DNA of 64,000 nucleotides from assembly GCF_029240215.1 (NCBI RefSeq), contig NZ_JARBTK010000003.1:1-64000 (forward strand). The letters run 5' to 3'. The notes beneath the pieces are model-generated. The model ran no database searches. It saw nothing but the letters and a program-made list of their open reading frames with translations, and was not told the origin of the DNA. The first letter of the stretch is position 1, and each line of letters starts with the position of its first letter. Made by a program: the position numbers and the translations under genes. Below are positions 29,446 through 37,320 of the stretch, in pieces. Source of the stretch: Chryseobacterium sp. (lineage in GTDB: Bacteria > Bacteroidota > Bacteroidia > Flavobacteriales > Weeksellaceae).

Positions 29446-31008
29446 ATGATTATAGCAGATCTATACATAAGAGTTTCCACTGATGAGCAGGCCGAAAAAG
29501 GCTATTCCCAAAGAGATCAGGATGAGAGATTGCGCAGATATTGTACAAATAATAATATTTCTATCAATAAAGTGATATACGAAGACCACTCAGCTAAAAG
29601 CTTTGAACGTCCCGAATGGAAAAAGTACCTTATAGAGATAAAGAAGAGAAATCATAAAAGTACACTTGTCCTGTTTACAAAATGGGATCGGTTTAGCCGT
29701 AATACTGGAGATGCTTACCAGATGATCAGTCTTCTCCATAAAAACCACATTATTCCCCAGGCGATCGAACAGCCTTTGGATATGTCTGTTCCAGAAAACA
29801 AGCTTATGCTAGCCATATACCTTTCTACCCCAGAAGTCGAAAATGACAGGAGGGCTTTGAATACATTCCATGGTATGAGGCGAGCAAAAAAGGAGGGGAG
29901 ATTGATGGGAATAGCTCCTTACGGATATATAAATAGGAGTCATGAAGATGGTAAGAAGTATATTGGCATTAAGGAGCCAGAGGCTTCAAATATTATCTGG
30001 GCATTCACTGAGATCGCAAAAGGACATATTCCTGCTGACCATGTACGATTACAGATGAATAAAAGGGAAGGTGTATCAATGTCAAGAAGCGCTTTCGCAA
30101 AGGCCATGAGAAATCCAGTTTACTGTGGTAAGATCTACATTGAAGACTATAAGCAAGAGGAAGCTTACTACATTGAAGGGAAGCATGAGGCATTGATTAG
30201 TGAAAGGTTGTTTTATCAGGTTCAAAGGATCATGGACAAAAAAAGAAAAGTAGAGGGTCCGGGAGGAAGAGTATTAGGTAATGAGCGTTTTCCACTACGA
30301 GGCCTTTTGACCTGCCCAAGGTGTGGGAAAAATCTCACAGCAAGTGGTGCGAAAGGAAAATCTAAAACCTATTACTATTATCATTGTCATTACAAATGCG
30401 GATTCAGATTTGACTCTGACAGACTGAATGAACTTTTTGAGATGGAAATTTCAAAGCTGGAGTATAATCCTATCATCAAAGATCTTATGAAGAAGATACT
30501 TTTGGATAACTATAAACAATTCACTTATGATATCGAGGCTAAAAGAAAATCGATCTCAAAAGAAATCAACCTGCTGAATGAAAAGGTTGCCAGCGCAAGA
30601 GATAAATATCTTTTCGATAAACTAGATGAAGAAGATTACAAAGAGATTAAAAGACTCACAAAATTGCAAATTGAACAGTTGGAACAGGAGCTTCAGCAGA
30701 TCGTATCGGAAAGCAAAGAACTTGACATCAAAACAAAAATAGAAAATGCACTCGATTCCATGGAAAACCTTGTAAACCTATACCAACAAGGCGATCTGTC
30801 AACAAAAAGGACGATAGGGTGTTTGATATTTCCCCAAAAAGTCGAATTTGACGGAAAAAGTTTTCAAACACCTAAAATGAATATTGTTGCCCAATGTATC
30901 TATCAGTATAACAATGGATTAGGAAATAAAAAAAACCGACATAAGAGAGTAAAAACTTCAAATGTCGGTCTTGTGACCTCGACAGGATTCAAACCTGTAA
31001 CCTTCTGA
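29446..31008 (+). CDS. Large serine recombinase (ICE integrase)
   Basis: The start is placed at the ATG at 29446 (520 residues), because the upstream extension to 29371 is unlike the family and the resolvase domain opens MIIADLYIRVS. The catalytic serine is S11. The recombinase domain follows (about 160-260), then a zinc ribbon CPRCGK...CHYKCG near 288-322 and a coiled-coil C-terminal region. It should excise and integrate the element. Roughly its last 26 residues are encoded by the tRNA-Arg terminator and the 3' part of the tRNA gene on the other strand, so the natural C-terminus in the circular form is probably different. Confidence 0.9.
   Translation: MIIADLYIRVSTDEQAEKGYSQRDQDERLRRYCTNNNISINKVIYEDHSAKSFERPEWKKYLIEIKKRNHKSTLVLFTKWDRFSRNTGDAYQMISLLHKNHIIPQAIEQPLDMSVPENKLMLAIYLSTPEVENDRRALNTFHGMRRAKKEGRLMGIAPYGYINRSHEDGKKYIGIKEPEASNIIWAFTEIAKGHIPADHVRLQMNKREGVSMSRSAFAKAMRNPVYCGKIYIEDYKQEEAYYIEGKHEALISERLFYQVQRIMDKKRKVEGPGGRVLGNERFPLRGLLTCPRCGKNLTASGAKGKSKTYYYYHCHYKCGFRFDSDRLNELFEMEISKLEYNPIIKDLMKKILLDNYKQFTYDIEAKRKSISKEINLLNEKVASARDKYLFDKLDEEDYKEIKRLTKLQIEQLEQELQQIVSESKELDIKTKIENALDSMENLVNLYQQGDLSTKRTIGCLIFPQKVEFDGKSFQTPKMNIVAQCIYQYNNGLGNKKNRHKRVKTSNVGLVTSTGFKPVTF
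30928..30969 (-). terminator. Terminator of tRNA-Arg, inside the recombinase frame
   Basis: On the minus strand, ACCGACAT and ATGTCGGT (plus coordinates 30962-30969 and 30935-30942) form a stem followed by a run of T. It begins just past the tRNA 3' end. On the plus strand the same bases are codons of the recombinase. Confidence 0.75.
30974..31008. other. Putative attachment site at the tRNA-Arg 3' end
   Basis: The recombinase frame reaches its TGA inside the tRNA. The 35-base overlap covers the acceptor 3' strand, the T arm and part of the variable loop. This is the natural candidate for the right att site. The exact crossover cannot be fixed without the left end or an empty site. Confidence 0.4.
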
Positions 31009-31047
31009 GCCGTAATCAGATGCGCTATTCAGTTGCGCCACGAGGCC
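30974..31047 (-). tRNA. tRNA-Arg (anticodon ACG)
   Basis: A full cloverleaf of 74 bases can be folded. The acceptor stem is GGCCTCG with CGAGGTC (one G-T pair), the D stem is GCGC/GCGC, the anticodon stem is TCTGA/TCAGA around TTACGGC, and the T arm is ACAGG-TTTGAAT-CCTGT. The discriminator is A and CCA is not encoded. It is transcribed towards the recombinase gene. Confidence 0.93.
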
Positions 31048-31094
31048 TTTTTTAAAGGTTTGCAAATATAAGACTTTTTTGCTTTCTTTGAAAG

Positions 31095-32141
31095 ATGAAA
31101 CTGAAATTTTTATTAATTATTGCATTTTTATCGGTAATCTCCTGTAAACAAGAGCAAAAAAAATCACATGATAATGTTATTTCTTTATCTTCAAAACTAA
31201 ATTACAAAGAAGAAGGAGAAAATTTTCATTTTGAATCAGGAAAATTTAAATATGATTTTAAAACAAACCAAATTCCTTTTAAAAAAGTTATCCTGCTGAA
31301 CTCCAGTTTGCTGGGCTTCATTTCTGAAATTGGTGCAGAAAATACAGTTATCGGAGTTTCGAGTCCGGAATATATTTATTCAGAAAAAATTAATAATTTA
31401 ATAACACAGGGGAAAATTCAAAACGTCGGAAACGAACAAAAATATGATGTTGAAAAGATTATTTCCTTAAAACCGGATGCGATTTTCACAAACTACATTG
31501 CAAGCTTCGAAAATACGTATGAACTCTTAAAAAATAATGGAATTCAGGTTATTTTTTTAGATGAATATATGGAACAGAAACCATTAGAGAAGACTGCTTA
31601 TCTTAAACTTTTCGGAAAACTTTTTGGAAAAAAAGCAATTGCTGAAAAAAAATATTCAGAGATTGAAAAAAATTATAAAGAATTAATACAATTAGCTTTA
31701 AAATCAAAATCACAGCCCAAAGTATTGGCAAACGAAATGTACGGAGACGTTTGGTATCTGCCGGGCGGAAAAACATTTACAGCAAACTATATTTCAGACG
31801 CTTATGCTGATTACATTTTAAAAAATAATTCGGAAGAAAAAGCAGTTACGATGAGTTTTGAAGAAGTTTACGCAAAATCTGTTCAAACTCAATATTGGGT
31901 CAATGTAGGAAATCATCTTTCTAAACAGGAATTGCTGAATATCAATCCGTATTATGGAAAGCTTGAGGTTTTCAAAAAAGGAAAAATTTATGGACTCACT
32001 GCCAAAGAAAAACAAAAATCAAATGATTTTTTTGAAAGCGGAGTAGTGCGTTCAGATCTTGTCCTCAAAGATTATATAAAAATCTTTCATCCAGAGCTTT
32101 TGCCGGATTATCAGCTGACTTATATGAAAGAATTACAATAG
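31095..32141 (+). CDS. ABC transporter substrate-binding lipoprotein (TroA/BtuF superfamily)
   Basis: This 348-residue protein has a lipoprotein signal (VISC, C17) and a helical-backbone metal-receptor fold. The first lobe contains GAENTVIGVSSPEYI and the second GDVWYLPGGKTFTANYI. It probably binds an iron-chelate or cobalamin-like ligand for import. No permease or ATPase gene is adjacent. It is the first chromosomal gene after the tRNA. Confidence 0.82.
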   Translation: MKLKFLLIIAFLSVISCKQEQKKSHDNVISLSSKLNYKEEGENFHFESGKFKYDFKTNQIPFKKVILLNSSLLGFISEIGAENTVIGVSSPEYIYSEKINNLITQGKIQNVGNEQKYDVEKIISLKPDAIFTNYIASFENTYELLKNNGIQVIFLDEYMEQKPLEKTAYLKLFGKLFGKKAIAEKKYSEIEKNYKELIQLALKSKSQPKVLANEMYGDVWYLPGGKTFTANYISDAYADYILKNNSEEKAVTMSFEEVYAKSVQTQYWVNVGNHLSKQELLNINPYYGKLEVFKKGKIYGLTAKEKQKSNDFFESGVVRSDLVLKDYIKIFHPELLPDYQLTYMKELQ

Positions 32142-32156
32142 ATCGCCGGAATTTTT

Positions 32157-32164
32157 TATTTTTG
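32157..32164 (+). promoter_or_regulatory. Putative -7 element TATTTTTG of mtgA
   Basis: TATTTTTG fits TAnnTTTG, 17 bases before the mtgA start. The upstream element is not clear. Confidence 0.4.
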
Positions 32165-32181
32165 CAGAAGTTTTTTAGCTT

Positions 32182-32826
32182 ATGTGGAAAAAAATAAAAC
32201 AGCTTATTTTTATCGTTCTTGTTCTGAACGTAGTATTCATCATCTGGGGAAGGTTTTTTAATCCACCCATCACCATTACGCAGATTGGCGGACTTTTCGA
32301 ATACGGTAAACTCAATAGAGATTACATTTCTTATGATGAAATGGGAAGTAATGTGAAAAAAGCCGTGATCGCTTCAGAGGATCAGAAGTTTTTTAATCAT
32401 AACGGATTTGATTATACGGCCATCGAAAAAGCAATGAAGAACAACGAAAAAGGAAAAAAACTGAGAGGAGGAAGCACTATTTCTCAGCAAACTGCAAAAA
32501 ACGTTTTTCTTTGGCAAGGTAGAAGCTGGATCAGAAAAGGTCTTGAAGCGATGTATACTTTTATCATAGAAAAAGTATGGAGTAAAGACATCATTCTTGA
32601 AAGATATCTGAATTCTATTGAAATGGGACAGGGTGTTTTCGGAATTGAAGCTGCGTCACAATATTACTTTGGCAAGTCTTCAAAAGATCTCAATACCTCA
32701 GAAGCAGCCTGGATTGCAGCGGTTTTACCCAATCCCAAAAAATACGATCCCAAAAACCCGTCTTCTTATCTGAGAAAGAAACATAACTGGATTATGCGAC
32801 AGATGAGAAATGTAAGTTTGAAATAG
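32182..32826 (+). CDS. mtgA: Monofunctional peptidoglycan glycosyltransferase
   Basis: This 214-residue GT51 enzyme has an N-terminal membrane anchor (about 7-24). The catalytic glutamate is E66 in AVIASEDQKFF, and the conserved GGSTISQQTAKN, YLNSIEMGQG and GIEAASQYYFGK segments are present. It polymerises lipid II glycan strands at the outer face of the inner membrane. The size is normal for MtgA. Confidence 0.94.
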   Translation: MWKKIKQLIFIVLVLNVVFIIWGRFFNPPITITQIGGLFEYGKLNRDYISYDEMGSNVKKAVIASEDQKFFNHNGFDYTAIEKAMKNNEKGKKLRGGSTISQQTAKNVFLWQGRSWIRKGLEAMYTFIIEKVWSKDIILERYLNSIEMGQGVFGIEAASQYYFGKSSKDLNTSEAAWIAAVLPNPKKYDPKNPSSYLRKKHNWIMRQMRNVSLK

Positions 32827-32839
32827 TATCTTTGTACTA

Positions 32840-34873
32840 ATGAAATTTCTCAGTACAAGTACAAAAAATTTTGAAGCTGTTCTTAAAAAATATTTTTCTT
32901 TTAAGAATGAAACCCTTTCTCTGGAACCTTTTGCAGAGTTTCTGGAGAGCATAAAGAAAGCCGATTTTACCGACGTTCTTAACTGTTTTAAGGCAAATCC
33001 TAACTTGGCAGATAATTTCAGATATTACATTCATAATATTTTTGAGGGCAGACCTTTCAATTTATCGCTTACCGAAGCCAATATTTTATCAGAAAATGCT
33101 TTTTTTCCGGAACTAAAAAAACGGATTCTTAATAAAATCTTACCACCCGTGGAAAACGAAAAAACGGTTTGGTATATGGTCGATAATATCAGTTTCAGAC
33201 CAAAAAAAGACCTGGAATATCTGCATAATCTTCCTGAAAATGAGATGAATGAATTTTTTCATATTCTTGGAGTTTCAGATTTTATTCAGAAAAAGAAAGT
33301 CAAAAGAGAACTTATATTTTCAATGAATATCCTTTCATGGCGCGTCACAGGAATGGCTTTGGAAGTTGAGGTGGTGAGAATGGCTCCCGAATACAGAAAT
33401 TTCGACAATCCTTTTTTAGCCTTACAAAATGAGCTTGAAGCTTTGGCTGAAGAATTTAAAATTAATCCTGAGATTCAGTTACACTCAAAAGACAGCAGAT
33501 ACAAGCAGATTAAAATTTATATAGAGCAATGTCTCGACTTTGTGAACATTGCGTTCAAAAACTCTTCTAAATACGGTATTTCGGGGAAAATCAACCAGGC
33601 TCTTCTGAAAATTCGTCAGCAGACTCAGAGAATTTTTGAGATCGTGCAGTTGTTGGTTATTGATAATGATGAGGATGTTATTGTTAAATCTAAACAATTG
33701 ATGTTTAATGTTTTAAGTTATAAATCTCACAAAAACAATATTTCAGAACTTTTCAACGACAGTACGAGGATGATTTCTCATCTGATTACCAACCACACCG
33801 CAGAAACGGGAAGTCATTATATCACTTCCAATCGCAGACAGTACATGAAAATGTTTATGAAAGCAAGTGGTGGTGGTATTATCGTAGGTGCTCTATGTGT
33901 ACTGAAAATGTTGTACGGTTTCATGCCTGGAAGCGACTTTTTCCATGCGTTTTTATATTCTTTGAATTATGCGATGGGGTTTGTGATGATCTATCTCATG
34001 GGCTTTACTTTGGCAACAAAACAGCCAGCAATGACGGCTGCAACGATGACCAAAGTTCTTTCTGAGCAGGGAAATACAAAAAGAAACAATACCGAATTTG
34101 CAGATTTGGTTTCCAAATTATTCAGGAGTCAGTTTATCGCTTTTGTTGGAAATGTGTTGTTGGCTTTTCCGGTTGCGATGGCAATTATTTACGGTTTGGA
34201 TGTGTTTTTCTCACAGAATTTAGCGGTGGAAAAATCAGAAAAATTGTTGAAAGATTTAGATCCTTTTAATTCTAAAGCGATTCTTCACGCAAGTATTGCC
34301 GGTTTTTATCTATTTATTTCGGGGATTATTTCCGGAAACATTGGCAACAATTCCATTTTCTTTCAGATTCCGGACAGAATTGCCAAAAACCAGTCTATTA
34401 AAAGGGTTTTTGGGGCTAAATTTGCCAAAAAACTATCCAACTATTATGCTAAAAACTGGGCAGGAATTATTTCCAATTTCTGGTTTGGCGTTTTCCTGGG
34501 TGCAACTGCACCGATTGGTTTATTTTTTGGGTTAGATCTCGACATTCGTCACATTACGTTTGCTGCAGGAAATTTTGCTCTAGGACTGTACGGAAAAGAT
34601 TTTAACGTAGATTCTTACACATTCTGGATTGCACTTCTCACGGTTTTCATCATTGGGTTTTTCAACTTTTTGGTGAGTTTCAGCTTGTCGATGTTTTTGG
34701 CGTTCAGATCAAGAAAACTTAATTTTGGTGAGGTTGGTGAGATTTACCGGGAAATTTTCAGGTATTTTTTAAAAAATCCACTTAAATTTTTTATACCGTT
34801 ACGTTCAAGTTTTGATTTTAAAACGAATGACATGGTACAAAAAACGATACCTACAAAATCTGAAGATCAGTAA
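32840..34873 (+). CDS. PF10136-type 'site-specific recombinase' membrane protein
   Basis: This 677-residue protein has a soluble helical N-terminal half (to about 340). At least five transmembrane segments follow in the C-terminal half, near residues 345-365, 373-395, 435-460, 495-515 and 540-640. It matches the family named SpecificRecomb in databases (often called Gcr), but the membrane topology argues against a DNA recombinase, and no resolvase or tyrosine recombinase motif is present. The function is unknown. The gene follows mtgA by 13 bases and converges with the DUF721 gene, overlapping it by 23 bases. Confidence 0.72.
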   Translation: MKFLSTSTKNFEAVLKKYFSFKNETLSLEPFAEFLESIKKADFTDVLNCFKANPNLADNFRYYIHNIFEGRPFNLSLTEANILSENAFFPELKKRILNKILPPVENEKTVWYMVDNISFRPKKDLEYLHNLPENEMNEFFHILGVSDFIQKKKVKRELIFSMNILSWRVTGMALEVEVVRMAPEYRNFDNPFLALQNELEALAEEFKINPEIQLHSKDSRYKQIKIYIEQCLDFVNIAFKNSSKYGISGKINQALLKIRQQTQRIFEIVQLLVIDNDEDVIVKSKQLMFNVLSYKSHKNNISELFNDSTRMISHLITNHTAETGSHYITSNRRQYMKMFMKASGGGIIVGALCVLKMLYGFMPGSDFFHAFLYSLNYAMGFVMIYLMGFTLATKQPAMTAATMTKVLSEQGNTKRNNTEFADLVSKLFRSQFIAFVGNVLLAFPVAMAIIYGLDVFFSQNLAVEKSEKLLKDLDPFNSKAILHASIAGFYLFISGIISGNIGNNSIFFQIPDRIAKNQSIKRVFGAKFAKKLSNYYAKNWAGIISNFWFGVFLGATAPIGLFFGLDLDIRHITFAAGNFALGLYGKDFNVDSYTFWIALLTVFIIGFFNFLVSFSLSMFLAFRSRKLNFGEVGEIYREIFRYFLKNPLKFFIPLRSSFDFKTNDMVQKTIPTKSEDQ

Positions 34874-35147
34874 ATTTTTCTTCACCAAATTTATCCTGAA
34901 ACTTTTTTAAATAAAAGCTTCTACGCATTTTAAAATCATTTTTCAATAATGGAGAATCGATTTTTATAATAATCGTTTTATTTTCAAGATTTACGCTTTC
35001 AATTTCATTGAACAAGCTTTCATCAAGATATTCTTCAAGGAAATCTTTAATTTCAAAAGCCAGTAATTTATCTTCAAAACCATATATTCTGGCAAATGAT
35101 TTTACCAGTTCTGAGGATTGAAATTCGCGTTTTTTATTTTTTCTCAT
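34851..35147 (-). CDS. DUF721 (DciA-like) protein
   Basis: This protein has 98 residues from the ATG at 35147; an ATG at 35162 would add five residues and overlap recF. It is the small DUF721 domain, beginning RKNKKREFQSSELV and containing IKIDSPLLKNDFKMRR. Relatives (DciA) assist replicative helicase loading in many bacteria. It starts four bases after the recF stop, so it is coupled to recF. Confidence 0.8.
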   Translation of the reverse strand: MRKNKKREFQSSELVKSFARIYGFEDKLLAFEIKDFLEEYLDESLFNEIESVNLENKTIIIKIDSPLLKNDFKMRRSFYLKKFQDKFGEEKFTDLQIL

Positions 35148-35151
35148 TACC

Positions 35152-36231
35152 TCAAATCTCAAAAATTATACTTTCTTCATTGATCTTTTTTACCACACTT
35201 TCTGTACGTTCTCGATGCGTATCTGTAATAAAAATCTGTCCGAAATTTTCCTGATTTACCAATTTTATCAGCTGAGCAACACGGTGATCATCCAGCTTAT
35301 CAAAAATGTCATCCAGTAAAAGGATCGGAGTTTTTCCTGTAAGTTCTTTTACCAGACTCATTTGAGCTAGTTTTAATGAAATTAAAAATGATTTCTGCTG
35401 ACCTTGTGACCCGATTCTTTTAATGAGTACAGAATCCATCTCAAAAAGTAAATCGTCTTTGTGGATTCCTTTTGAAGTGTAAGTCAGCATTCTGTCTTTT
35501 TCTAAACTTTCTTTTAGTAAATTTTCAAAAGAATCTTGAGATAAATGTGATTCGTAAATCACTGAAACTGTTTCTCTTCCACCTGAAATAATCTGATAGA
35601 AATTCTGAACGATCGGATTGAGCTTTTCAACAAATTCTTTTCTTTTTTCGAAAATTTTGGTTCCGGATTTTGTGATCGGATCATCATAAATTTCCAGAGA
35701 ATCTTTGTCCCATACTCTGTTTTTGGCGAAATATTTCAACAAAGCATTTCTCTGCTGAATCGTTTTCTGATACTGAATCAGATCAAAAAGATAACCAGAA
35801 TCAGTCTGGGAAATCATAGAATCAAGAAATTTCCTACGGCTTTCCCCGGAATCAGAAATCAGGTTTGAATCGTAAGGCGAAATCATCACACTTGGCAAAT
35901 AACCGATGTGATCTGCCATTCGATCGTAGCTTTTATCATTTTTTTTAATGATTTTCTTGGCTTCTTTCGGTTGAGAGATTTTAATACTGTCTTCGCTGTC
36001 TTCGTTCTGAACTTCAGCATCAATGGTGAAAAAATCTTCGTCAGTTTTGATATTATTAATGTCGGTATTTCCCAAAAAGCTTTTCCCGACCGATAAATAG
36101 TGCAAAGCATCGAGAATATTGGTTTTTCCCGCACCGTTATTTCCTACAAAACAATTGATTTGCGGTGAAAACTCAAACTTTTTCTCAGAATGGTTTTTAA
36201 AATTGTAAAGCGTGAGTTTTTTGATGATCAT
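35152..36231 (-). CDS. recF: DNA replication and repair protein RecF
   Basis: This 359-residue SMC-like ATPase has Walker A GNNGAGKT at residues 30-37, a signature region SQGQQKS, and Walker B TPILLLDDIFDKLD near 300-313. It loads RecA at gapped DNA together with RecO and RecR. Its start codon directly abuts the stop of the ParE remnant upstream. Confidence 0.95.
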   Translation of the reverse strand: MIIKKLTLYNFKNHSEKKFEFSPQINCFVGNNGAGKTNILDALHYLSVGKSFLGNTDINNIKTDEDFFTIDAEVQNEDSEDSIKISQPKEAKKIIKKNDKSYDRMADHIGYLPSVMISPYDSNLISDSGESRRKFLDSMISQTDSGYLFDLIQYQKTIQQRNALLKYFAKNRVWDKDSLEIYDDPITKSGTKIFEKRKEFVEKLNPIVQNFYQIISGGRETVSVIYESHLSQDSFENLLKESLEKDRMLTYTSKGIHKDDLLFEMDSVLIKRIGSQGQQKSFLISLKLAQMSLVKELTGKTPILLLDDIFDKLDDHRVAQLIKLVNQENFGQIFITDTHRERTESVVKKINEESIIFEI

Positions 36232-36468
36232 TTATAAAGTGAATAGTTCTGGATTTTGTCTGGTGTCCAAAATTCTTAAAATTCGAATTGAATCTGGTTT
36301 TAAAGAATAATGAATGTAAAAATTTTCGACTAAAATAGCTTTTATATTTTGAATATTGGTAACTATCCCAGACTTTGGATTTTGTAAAATTTGTTGTAAT
36401 TTTTGATCAATTAATCGATTTAATTTTTTTATTGTAGGTATTTGATTTGAATCAGTTTTAATTTCGTT
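36232..36468 (-). pseudogene. RelE/ParE-type toxin remnant
   Basis: The minus-strand frame lacks a start codon (stops lie just upstream, near 36469-36474) but reads the C-terminal two thirds of a ParE-like toxin: LIDQKLQQILQNPKSG, VENFYIHYSLKPDSIRIL and LDTRQNPEL. An ATG at 36485 in another frame gives only 18 codons, which suggests a frameshift near the N-terminus. No antitoxin gene is visible beside it. Confidence 0.6.
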
Positions 36469-36488
36469 TCATTAAAATTTTCCATCGC

Positions 36489-37250
36489 TCAAAATTTTAA
36501 GTAAAGATAAATAATCCAAAACAAAAAAGGTAAACCCGAACAAGATTCTACCCAAAAAGAAAAATAAGAATCGCTTCTTTTATTTTCTGAAAAATAAATC
36601 AGGATAAAAGCTAAGACTGTGGTTAAGAAAAAGTATACAGCAAACTGTATTTTCAGATAAAAAACAGATAAGATACACGAAACAAAAACCAATAAATAAG
36701 CAATATATTTTGTATTCTGAACTCCGATAAGCTTTGGGAAAGTTTCAACGGTATCACTTTTCATATCCCGAATATCAAAGGGCAGAACCAAAGCTGTAAT
36801 AAAAAAGAAACTGATCAGAAAAATCGGAAGATTAAACTCCGGTAAAGTCAGCCAGCAATTGACTAAAGCCCAAACCAATCCTACATAAAATACTTTCAGA
36901 AACGGAATTTTCCGGATATAATTTTCAAGGAAAAAACTATTGTAAAGTAGTCCTAAAACTACAATTACAAACCATTTTATAAGACGTATTTCATTATGAT
37001 TAAAAATAATTAAAACGGCAGAAGCAATTCCTGCTACAATATTTATAATAAAAATTTTGTAAAAATGTTTTGTGTTTTGATACTTCGTATAAAGATATCC
37101 GCTAAAATACGTTATGAATATAAGAAACATTGTAGGAAAACGGAATGTGTTTTGCTCCTCCATAAAAAATACTGCAAAAAGTGTCCCCATTAAGGATACG
37201 TAAAGTTGGCTGTCTATGACAAATTTTTTCAGTACTTTTAAGAAATTCAT
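36489..37250 (-). CDS. UbiA-like prenyltransferase family membrane protein
   Basis: This 253-residue protein has about seven to eight transmembrane helices. The second aspartate-rich motif of UbiA enzymes is recognisable (FDIRDMKSD, about residues 157-165). The first one (NxxxDxxxD in helix 2) is not: the matching place reads YFSGYLYTKYQN. It may therefore not be a standard prenyltransferase. It is divergent from the macroglobulin gene. Confidence 0.65.
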   Translation of the reverse strand: MNFLKVLKKFVIDSQLYVSLMGTLFAVFFMEEQNTFRFPTMFLIFITYFSGYLYTKYQNTKHFYKIFIINIVAGIASAVLIIFNHNEIRLIKWFVIVVLGLLYNSFFLENYIRKIPFLKVFYVGLVWALVNCWLTLPEFNLPIFLISFFFITALVLPFDIRDMKSDTVETFPKLIGVQNTKYIAYLLVFVSCILSVFYLKIQFAVYFFLTTVLAFILIYFSENKRSDSYFSFWVESCSGLPFLFWIIYLYLKF

Positions 37251-37320
37251 TGATCAAAATAATATTTATGGAAATCGCAGGATTCCATAGGACTATAAAA
37301 AAACAAATAAAAATTCAAAT

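Larger units (their letters stand above)
9100..30973. mobile_element. Integrative conjugative element, right part (minimum extent)
   Basis: A CTnDOT-type set of conjugation genes (9.1-22.2 kb), ssb/DUF932/radC accessory genes, and a large serine recombinase that ends inside tRNA-Arg define an ICE whose right end is the tRNA. The left end is not visible: no copy of the tRNA 3' end was found further left in the window, and the stress genes at 0-8.8 kb may be cargo of the same element. Relaxase (MobA/B), coupling protein (MobC), TraA and TraP genes are not in the window. Confidence 0.75.
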
